Source: Ignavibacteria bacterium (lineage in GTDB: Bacteria; Bacteroidota; Ignavibacteria; Tepidaquicellales; OLB5). From it: a stretch of 15,625 nt of DNA. A program made the translations under genes and the position numbers. Below the pieces are notes generated by a model. That model had not been told where the DNA came from, ran no database searches, and worked only from the letters and a program-made list of their open reading frames with translations. Location: positions 1-15,625 of the forward strand of contig JAUQWT010000216.1 of the NCBI GenBank assembly GCA_030835005.1, written 5' to 3'. Within the stretch, counting starts at the first letter, position 1; the number at the start of each line of letters is the position of its first letter. This document shows positions 1 to 5,675 of the stretch, piece by piece.

Positions 1-1
1 T

Positions 2-130
2 TCAGAAGAACTTAAAGCAGGATCATACTCGTACAGCTTCAATGGAGGGAATCTCTCAAGCGGAGTGTACTTCTACAGCCTGAGCTTAAACAAAAATAGA
101 ATTGACAAAAAAATGATGTTGATTAAATAA
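2..130 (+). CDS. 3' end of a T9SS-secreted protein (C-terminal sorting domain)
   Basis: Only the last 42 codons are inside the window; the frame is open from base 2 to the TAA at 128-130. The residues read as the end of a type IX secretion type A sorting domain: a GSYSYSFNGGNLSSGVYFYSL strand pair split as GSYSYSF / NLSSGVYFYSL, then a basic tail ending KKMMLIK. The kelch protein at 2094-3338 ends in the same way (LASGIYIYSLLL, then KKMTILK). In this family the domain directs a folded protein across the outer membrane and is then cleaved or replaced by a surface anchor. The functional domain lies upstream of the window, so the cargo cannot be named. It is the first of three consecutive T9SS cargo genes on this strand. 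Confidence 0.8.
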   Translation, partial: SEELKAGSYSYSFNGGNLSSGVYFYSLSLNKNRIDKKMMLIK

Positions 131-622
131 CCGGTTGTTTATGAAAACCGGCTCAGACGGGCTGGTCAAACAATCATATACTTTAAAAGAACTCTGTAAA
201 AAAAATCAGGTTTATTACTTTTAGGTTTCTTTCTCTATATGAAAATCATAAAAGAATTTTCCTATGAATTACTTGATTAGATTACCCGCAAGGCTGCGGT
301 AATACCGGAGAGCATATCGCAGCAGTTACAAGCGGGGTTATGGCATGCATAGTCCGGCGGTATAAAATAGAATTCAGCAACTTAAAAGTTTTCCGCTGAG
401 ACTGTGCAGCCTTTTCTCGGACTGTACTTTTTGACTCGGTTCAAATAAAGTTTGTTTTGCATTAATATTCAAGAACAGTTAATTCTTACAATTTAATTCT
501 CAAAAACCCGAATTCGCCAAATAGGAAACTATTTTGTACGCAAAAGATGATTTGTACATGAATCACTGAATATATATTTTCCTGAATATATTTAAAAAGA
601 ATGAAAATTAAGTCTATACTTA
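131..622. other. 492-base noncoding gap with a GC-richer, hairpin-rich core (about 281-420)
   Basis: No credible reading frame is present. Most of the gap is AT-rich, but about 281-420 is distinctly richer in GC and folds in several ways. A hairpin 282-302 pairs TTACCCGCA with TGCGGTAA across an AGGC loop, with one bulged C. ATACCG (302-307) pairs with CGGTAT (358-363) around a long interior. GCTGCG (293-298) can instead pair with CGCAGC (318-323), which excludes the first hairpin. CAGC-AACTT (375-383) pairs with AAGTT (386-390) and GCTG (395-398). The gap could hold a leader, a small RNA or only the decay of an old sequence; there is nothing in the bases to choose between these. Confidence 0.35.
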
Positions 623-1858
623 ATGAACACTACGATAAAAATAAAAGTCCTTTTGATTCTTATCTCAATTTCAGGTAATCTCTTAACACAATGGAACCCT
701 CAAACCAGCGGTGTTTCTGTAAGCCTTTATTCAGTCTATTTTTATGATCAGTTTACCGGATGGGCGGCAGGAGATAACGGCACAATATTAAGATCAACCA
801 ATGGCGGTACAAGCTGGCTGCCACAGTCAAGCGGCGTAAGTTTCCGGCTCAATGGTTCACGTTTCTTAAACACTTCCACAGGGTGGATTGCCGGAAATGA
901 CGGCTCTGTGCTTAAAACAACAAACGGCGGCATTAACTGGATACAGCTGACGACAGGAAATGCAAATTTCCTAAATCAGGTATATTTTTATGATGCTGAT
1001 CATGGATGGGCTTGCGGAAATAGCGGTACAATGCTTGTTACAACAAACGGCGGGCAAAACTGGTCATCGCAGAATACCGGGACTGCAAACTACTTAAGCA
1101 CTTTGATCTTTGTTAATTCAGCAACCGGCTGGGCTGCAGGGCTAAACGGCACGGTCTTAAAAACTACCAATGGAGGGACAAACTGGTTCATTCAATCAAC
1201 GGGCACCTCTGCTGAATTACAGGAAATATTTTTTGTTAGTGACTTAACAGGATGGGTATTCGGCGGCTCCGGAACGATCCTGAAAACAACAAACAGCGGT
1301 TCTAACTGGGCAGCTCAAAATTCCGGAACTTCGAATCTCCTGCTATCTGCTGTATTTGTGGACCAAAACACAGGCTGGGGCTGCGGTACAGCAGGAACTA
1401 TCTTAAGAACGACCAACGGAGGTGTAAACTGGAATATTCTGACCTCCGGAACAAGTTCATTTCTAAGCAGCATAAAATTTGTCAATTCAGAAACCGGCTG
1501 GGCATCCGGCGGCAATGGAACAATCTTAAAAACAACAAACGGCGGCTCTGCAGTAGGAATAAATTCAGTTTCCAATATAATTCCAAATGAGTACAGAATG
1601 TATCAGAATTACCCTAATCCATTTAACCCTGTTACAAAGATCAGGATCGATATACCATATTCAATCAGTTCTGATATATTCAATTCTTCAATATTTGATA
1701 TTAGCGGCGTTCAAATTGCAGAATTATATAAAGGTACAATAAGACCTGGAATGTATGAAATGTATTGGGATGCATCTACATTCTCTTCGGGAGTTTACTT
1801 CTGCAGAACGTCTTATGATGGTACTGTTAAAAGCATCAGACTTGTACTAGTCAAGTAG
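623..1858 (+). CDS. Secreted seven-repeat YCF48/BNR-like beta-propeller with T9SS sorting domain
   Basis: A 411-residue secreted protein. Residues 1-23 are a signal peptide (basic start, then VLLILISISG). Seven tandem repeats follow, each carrying GWxxGxxGTxLxTTNGGxxW. Their GW pairs fall at residues 46, 87, 128, 169, 210, 251 and 292, an exact 41-residue period. This is the photosystem-assembly-factor/sortilin-like repeat and should form a seven-bladed propeller. Residues about 327-411 are a T9SS type A sorting domain: NYPNPFNP at 329-336, an SGVYF strand near 390 and a terminal VLVK. The protein is therefore expected outside the outer membrane, probably for binding or adhesion; no catalytic site is visible. 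Start: MNTTIKIK is the first methionine that gives a signal peptide, and the ATG at 601 is out of frame. There is no Shine-Dalgarno. The ligand is unknown. Confidence 0.88.
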   Translation: MNTTIKIKVLLILISISGNLLTQWNPQTSGVSVSLYSVYFYDQFTGWAAGDNGTILRSTNGGTSWLPQSSGVSFRLNGSRFLNTSTGWIAGNDGSVLKTTNGGINWIQLTTGNANFLNQVYFYDADHGWACGNSGTMLVTTNGGQNWSSQNTGTANYLSTLIFVNSATGWAAGLNGTVLKTTNGGTNWFIQSTGTSAELQEIFFVSDLTGWVFGGSGTILKTTNSGSNWAAQNSGTSNLLLSAVFVDQNTGWGCGTAGTILRTTNGGVNWNILTSGTSSFLSSIKFVNSETGWASGGNGTILKTTNGGSAVGINSVSNIIPNEYRMYQNYPNPFNPVTKIRIDIPYSISSDIFNSSIFDISGVQIAELYKGTIRPGMYEMYWDASTFSSGVYFCRTSYDGTVKSIRLVLVK

Positions 1859-2093
1859 TTACTGTGGGCAATTCTTTTTCTTCAAAGAATGCGGGCAAAA
1901 AGTTTCATAGAAACCTATTCTTGCTGTTTCTGATTTCTTTGATAATAATGCAAAAGCATTTTGTATCCCGTTTGCATAAGCTCTAGCATGCTATAATTTC
2001 GCATATTTTGCATTCGATATTGTTAAGCAGTCTTATTAATTTTCCTCTCGAATACACTTTCAGAAAATTCAAACTCAAAAAGTCACAGAATTC
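1859..2093. other. Intergenic gap between two T9SS cargo genes, with one hairpin
   Basis: A 235-base AT-rich spacer. A hairpin at 1868-1892 pairs GCAATTCTTT with AAAGAATGC (one bulged A, loop TTCTTC) ten bases after the stop codon. It is not followed by a T run, so it is at best a 3'-end stabiliser or an atypical terminator. The 12-mer gggcaaaaagtt just after it (1893-1904) recurs at 3389-3400 downstream of the kelch gene. No convincing TAnnTTTG promoter for the next gene is visible. Confidence 0.35.
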
Positions 2094-3338
2094 ATGAATA
2101 TATATGCTGCAATTATAACAGCCCTTTTATTAATTTCTTCAAGCACTTCTCAAGTCAAATGGATGCAAAGAGCTCTTCTTCCGAATCAGCTAACCGAGTG
2201 CGGGAGCGTTGTTTTAAGCGGAAAGATCTATATTATCGGCGGCCTTGAGCCAGGTGCAGTTTCAACTTCAAAAGTACATGTATTTGATGCTGCTAACAAC
2301 AGCTGGAGCCTGGCAGCGCCATTGCCAATGCCTATGCATCATATGGCATGTGCTGTTGTGAACTCAAAGATATATGTGCTTGGCGGATATACGGATAATC
2401 CATTCCAGCCGGTCAGCAACTCCTATGTATATGATCCGCTAACAAACGACTGGACTGCAATAGCAAATGTTCCGACTGTTAGGGGTTCTTCAGCAGCAGC
2501 CGAAATGGGCGGAAAGATCTATGTCTTAGGCGGAGCAGGTTATAATCTACTGCAGTCTAATGATGTAAACGAAGCATATGACCCGCTCACCGACACTTGG
2601 GAAGTACTTGCTCCTATGCCAACTCCCAGAGACCATCACTCGGCTGTTACTCTTGATTCCCTGATCTATTCAGTTGGCGGCAGGAATTTTACGCTTAACA
2701 TCGGCAGGAATAAAATTGTTGAAGCATACTCTCCGGCAACTAATACATGGCACGTAAAAAGTGAACTGTTATGGGCAAGGACCGGTTTCGGGCTTGTTGC
2801 TGCCGGCGGGAAAATATTCGCAATCGGAGGAGAGTGGTTTACACCGGGTCAAAACGGACTTATTACTGAAATGGAAATGTATGATCCCCTGCTCGGTCAT
2901 TGGATATATGCCGGAAACATGAACACAACACGGCACGGATTCGGTGCAGGGGTAGTTGGAGATACAATTTATACGATCTCAGGAGGCATCCAGGCCGGAT
3001 ACAGCTACTCTGACTTGAACGAATCTTTTATTCTAACTGAAACAATCGGTTTGCAGCAATTATCAGCCGGCGTTAGGGAATTTGAACTGAAGCAAAATTA
3101 CCCAAATCCGTTCAACCCCTCAACTCAGATTGAATTCAGTATATTTAACGAAGGGTTTGTTTCTCTAAAAGTATATGATATAACCGGAAAGGAAATCAGA
3201 ACCCTAATTTACGGACATCTTAAAACTGGCAGCTATAAATATGGTTTTACATCACAAGGCTTGGCAAGCGGCATATACATTTATAGCCTCCTCTTGGGAA
3301 ACAATTCTATCAACAAAAAGATGACAATTCTGAAATAA
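2094..3338 (+). CDS. Secreted kelch-repeat beta-propeller with T9SS sorting domain
   Basis: A 414-residue secreted protein. Residues 1-20 form a signal peptide (IYAAIITALLLISSSTSQ). Six kelch repeats run from about residue 40 to 325. Each has the hallmark strand and double glycine (KIYIIGG, KIYVLGG, KIYVLGG, LIYSVGG, KIFAIGG, and a weaker TIYTISGG), followed in most by YDPLTxxW. Six repeats fit a six-bladed propeller. A T9SS type A sorting domain closes the protein: NYPNPFNP at 335-342, VYDITGKE, SGIYIYSL, and the basic end KKMTILK. The protein should be surface-exposed or released. Kelch propellers bind proteins or glycans, and some (galactose oxidase-like) are enzymes, but no copper-site residues can be assigned here. 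It follows the YCF48-like gene on the same strand but 235 bases away, so it is probably a separate unit. Confidence 0.9.
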   Translation: MNIYAAIITALLLISSSTSQVKWMQRALLPNQLTECGSVVLSGKIYIIGGLEPGAVSTSKVHVFDAANNSWSLAAPLPMPMHHMACAVVNSKIYVLGGYTDNPFQPVSNSYVYDPLTNDWTAIANVPTVRGSSAAAEMGGKIYVLGGAGYNLLQSNDVNEAYDPLTDTWEVLAPMPTPRDHHSAVTLDSLIYSVGGRNFTLNIGRNKIVEAYSPATNTWHVKSELLWARTGFGLVAAGGKIFAIGGEWFTPGQNGLITEMEMYDPLLGHWIYAGNMNTTRHGFGAGVVGDTIYTISGGIQAGYSYSDLNESFILTETIGLQQLSAGVREFELKQNYPNPFNPSTQIEFSIFNEGFVSLKVYDITGKEIRTLIYGHLKTGSYKYGFTSQGLASGIYIYSLLLGNNSINKKMTILK

Positions 3339-3402
3339 TATGCATGCTTTTGAATATGCCTTAACAAGAGTTCAGGCGAACAATGCATGGGCAAAAAGTT
3401 AT

Positions 3403-4932
3403 TTATACATAAATCGGCTTGTTCGTCATATGTTTTTCAAGCTGAAGCCCGGCAATTTTCCGGTCTATCCAGGTCGAGAAATCGAACTGTATTACAGCAT
3501 TCTTTTCAAATAGGTCATCTTCAAGCAACAGAATATCCTTTCTTGCAAGTTCCAGACTTTCGAGAAGCTGCTTATTTGTTGAAATTGAAGGAAGTTTTCT
3601 CAGGAACTTCATCAATACTGTCTCAAATTTATAAACATTGTTCCTGTTCCTTAAATACCTGTAAGTTGACTTTATGAGGTATTCCAGCAGGTCAATATTT
3701 CCAAGCTCCAAATGTATGATCAGGTTTATGATCTTAGCATACAGTTCAATATCTTCCCTTACGCTGATCTGAGGGTGATTTAAAAGCATATTCATATATT
3801 TGTTGGCCTCGGCGAACATGCTCCTTCTGAAATATACTCTTACAATTGAGTTATAGATCAGGATCTCGAAATTAGCGTCAATTTTTCCTTCATTCTCCTG
3901 TAGTTTTTTAAGGATAGATCCAACCTTGCTGTTTATCTCTCCAACAGGAATATCATTGCCCAACCGAAGTATTGATACAAGACTTTCTATGAGGAACAGA
4001 TTTATCTGTTCTGTTTCTGTTTTCCCTGAGTGTGCCCTAAGCATCTCAAGATATCTATCAAAAGATTCAGAATCACCCGTTCTATGTAAATGGAAAAGTA
4101 TATACATAATAATATCCTGCCAATAATTGAAACTTTGATCCTTAAATGGCCTGGGATTATTTTTAATTATTTCAAATCGCTTCAAAGCAAGTTCAAATAT
4201 CCTGTTATTGTCACCCTGAAGATCTGCAACCAGCTGAAGTATGAAGTAATACCTTTCTTTTGCAAGTTCAGAAAGCGCGCGCGATTCGGACATCATTATG
4301 TATCTGTCATTGATATTTTCAAGAATCTCCGCCTGAGATTCTTCTCTGAGCCTTCCTTTTTTCCTGTACAGGTTTGTGAGCTGCGAAACTATGAAATTAT
4401 ATTCCGTAAGATTACGGATAATATTAAGTATCTTTATTTCTTCTTCAAGCACAGCAGTTTCATCCTTTTCAGGGTAAAACTTCTTGATGATCACTACTTT
4501 TTCCATCTCCAATATCTGAAGGTAGAAGGAAAATCTTTCGTATTCTAAACAGGTTTTCTTTACCATTTCAGTTACCTTGAAGAAATTTTTGTACAGAGCT
4601 TTGTTATAGAGCATTCTTGCTTTTATGATCTGGTGCGAAATCATAAAATCCACAGAGCTTCCGCTGTAATATAGTGTCAGGCTCTTGAAAATCAGCTCTG
4701 TTAGATAGTTCTTGGTAAATGTAAGCTGTTTTATGAACTTTTGACCGGAATACTTCTTTTTGATGGCAGTTTCATTGTATGGCACACCTTTGAGGATCTG
4801 AAATTCTATTTCTTCAAATAACTTCAGGTAATTCTTGTTTCCGCCTTGCAGACCTGCGAATAGTTTGACGTATCTCTTTTCACTTTTTTTGAGAGATTTG
4901 ATTAGCTGGTACAACTCGTCATTTGCTTTCAT
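3403..4932 (-). CDS. Conserved-looking all-helical cytoplasmic protein of unknown function
   Basis: A 509-residue protein that I do not recognise. It has no signal peptide and no membrane segment. It opens with an amphipathic charged stretch (LYQLIKSLKKSEKRYVKLFAG). The rest looks like a continuous set of helical pairs rich in Leu, Ile, Lys, Glu and Tyr, for example LAKERYYFILQLVADLQGD near 230 and EANKYMNMLLNHP near 380. The spacing suggests a TPR-like or other alpha-solenoid scaffold, but no TPR consensus is clear enough to claim. Cytoplasmic scaffolds of this sort usually mediate protein contacts; that is inference. The start ATG (4930-4932) is the natural one, and the 5' side is a long noncoding interval that could carry its promoter. 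It converges on the kelch gene with a 64-base gap lacking a clear terminator. Confidence 0.85.
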   Translation of the reverse strand: MKANDELYQLIKSLKKSEKRYVKLFAGLQGGNKNYLKLFEEIEFQILKGVPYNETAIKKKYSGQKFIKQLTFTKNYLTELIFKSLTLYYSGSSVDFMISHQIIKARMLYNKALYKNFFKVTEMVKKTCLEYERFSFYLQILEMEKVVIIKKFYPEKDETAVLEEEIKILNIIRNLTEYNFIVSQLTNLYRKKGRLREESQAEILENINDRYIMMSESRALSELAKERYYFILQLVADLQGDNNRIFELALKRFEIIKNNPRPFKDQSFNYWQDIIMYILFHLHRTGDSESFDRYLEMLRAHSGKTETEQINLFLIESLVSILRLGNDIPVGEINSKVGSILKKLQENEGKIDANFEILIYNSIVRVYFRRSMFAEANKYMNMLLNHPQISVREDIELYAKIINLIIHLELGNIDLLEYLIKSTYRYLRNRNNVYKFETVLMKFLRKLPSISTNKQLLESLELARKDILLLEDDLFEKNAVIQFDFSTWIDRKIAGLQLEKHMTNKPIYV

Positions 4933-5066
4933 AGAATACTATGGATTAGGTATATAATATAATAAAAAATGAGCATGAAAGAAATATTATTCATAAATAG
5001 AATTATTGGGAAACTATGTTTTTGGCCATTTATGATTTGTCCGAATTGACTCTTTTATATATCTTG

Positions 5067-5086
5067 TTATATAAGTGCTTATGTAA
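5067..5086. promoter_or_regulatory. Imperfect palindrome, possible operator
   Basis: TTATATAAG (5067-5075) and CTTATGTAA (5078-5086) are inverted repeats around TG, with one mismatch in nine pairs. TTGACT at 5046-5051 lies 16 bases before TATATA (5068-5073), so the palindrome overlaps what could be a -10 box pointing toward the structured repeats. A 20-base near-palindrome in such AT-rich sequence may arise by chance. Confidence 0.25.
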
Positions 5087-5205
5087 TTATTTATGATAGT
5101 CACACTCGTTCTTTTAAACAGTCAAATACATAGGTGCAATCAGTTTCACCGGTTTTATCCCTGTTTCTGGAGTTAGTAGACGAAAGACTTTTGTTTTTAA
5201 GAAAA

Positions 5206-5328
5206 GTGCGATAAGGCGACGCTTGTTGTGAGGGCTCAGGCGTGCAGGTAGCTTAGATAAAAGTAGGCTGCTGCCTGCCTCTGAATTTATCCTTTTTTAC
5301 AGATAAGTTTCAGGGGCAGGTATCGCAC
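5206..5328 (+). repeat. Structured multi-hairpin repeat element, copy 1 (candidate noncoding RNA)
   Basis: A 123-base element closed by GTGCGAT (5206-5212) and ATCGCAC (5322-5328), a perfect 7-bp outer stem. Inside are three hairpins. A: ACGCTTG (5219-5225) with CAGGCGT (5237-5243). B: GCAGGTAGC (5244-5252) with GCTGCCTGC (5270-5278). C: CTCTGAA (5279-5285) with TTCAGGG (5309-5315), extended inward by TTATC/GATAA (5287-5291, 5302-5306). CCTGC (5274-5278) could also pair with GCAGG (5316-5320), lengthening C to 12 bp at the cost of B, so two folds compete. A T run starts just after the closing stem (5330-5337). Comparison with copy 2 shows pairing is conserved through base changes. The G-T pairs are wobble pairs only if the + strand is the one that folds, so a + strand RNA (or top-strand DNA) is implied. 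Confidence 0.75.
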
Positions 5329-5415
5329 ATTTTTTTTGAGAATTCTATCAATAACTAATACACCTGAAAATCGAATACAAAATTAAACCATTTTAACTTA
5401 TAAGACATCATAATT

Positions 5416-5447
5416 GAAAATTCGCACTTGATATAACGCGGATTTTC
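5416..5447. repeat. Stem-loop between the two structured repeats
   Basis: GAAAATTCGC (5416-5425) pairs with GCGGATTTTC (5438-5447) over ten positions with one G-T wobble, leaving a 12-base loop. It lies 26 bases before copy 2. No T run follows directly. It may be a terminator-like structure, a protein site or part of the duplicated unit. Confidence 0.4.
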
Positions 5448-5472
5448 TCCTTCTGGAAAAGAGATAAGAGCA

Positions 5473-5605
5473 GTGCGATTGGGCGACGCTTGTTTTGAGG
5501 GCTCAAGCGTGTAGGCGGTTTAGTTAAAAGTAGGCTGCCGCCTGTCTCTAAAATTGTTACCTATTCTTGACCCATAGGCGGAATTTTTAGAGGCAGGCAT
5601 CGCAC
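5473..5605 (+). repeat. Structured multi-hairpin repeat element, copy 2 (candidate noncoding RNA)
   Basis: A 133-base element with the same layout and orientation as copy 1. Outer stem GTGCGAT (5473-5479) with ATCGCAC (5599-5605). Hairpin A: ACGCTTG (5486-5492) with CAAGCGT (5504-5510), now fully Watson-Crick. Hairpin B: GTAGGCGGT (5511-5519) with GCCGCCTGT (5537-5545). Hairpin C: CTCTAAAA (5546-5553) with TTTTAGAG (5585-5592), which can extend to CCTGT/GCAGG. The loop of A differs from copy 1 at one of 11 bases and the loop of B at one of 17, while five of the nine pairs of stem B have changed without loss of pairing. The terminal part of hairpin C is longer and unrelated to copy 1. The element ends 70 bases before the start of the DUF5916 gene, so it could be either an independent RNA or part of that gene's leader. 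Confidence 0.75.
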
Positions 5606-5675
5606 AAGCTCTTTTTCTTTTAAATTAGCAATATCTAATAAGCATTTGAAACTTAAAAAGGTTTAACTTCGTGAA

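Larger units (their letters stand above)
4933..5675. other. 743-base gene-free interval holding two structured repeats
   Basis: No reading frame of credible size exists on either strand. In order the interval holds an imperfect palindrome at 5067-5086 (TTATATAAG, TG, CTTATGTAA), structured element copy 1 (5206-5328), a hairpin at 5416-5447, and structured element copy 2 (5473-5605). Sequence after the two copies also looks loosely related: CAATAACTAATA at about 5350 resembles CAATATCTAATA at about 5630, so the duplicated unit may be longer than the structured core. The start-to-start distance of the two cores is 267 bases. The interval separates the promoter sides of the divergent genes 3403-4932 (-) and 5676-7748 (+). 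Confidence 0.7.

Noticed and set aside
291..311. GCGGTAATAC followed by CGGAG resembles the universal 16S rRNA segment around position 530
   Set aside because: The match is only about a dozen bases with an inserted C, and the flanks do not continue as 16S sequence in either direction, so it is taken as coincidence.
748..933. Antisense reading frame over the YCF48-like gene (also 1315-1575)
   Set aside because: These minus-strand frames stay open only because the repeats on the + strand use the same codons in each blade; their products are Pro/Val-rich translations of the repeat and have no start context.
1893..1904. 12-mer gggcaaaaagtt shared with 3389-3400 downstream of both propeller genes
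   Set aside because: Too short and low in complexity to call a repeat family from two occurrences.
4090..4548. 152-codon + strand frame opposite the 509-residue gene
   Set aside because: Shadow of the minus-strand gene; Phe-rich product, no promoter, no family resemblance.
5206..5605. Integron attC pair, tRNA-like gene or CRISPR repeats
   Set aside because: The ends are GTGCGAT/ATCGCAC rather than the attC core GTTRRRY/RYYYAAC; there is no T-loop, anticodon arm or CCA context; and two copies of about 130 bases with no spacer pattern are not a CRISPR array.
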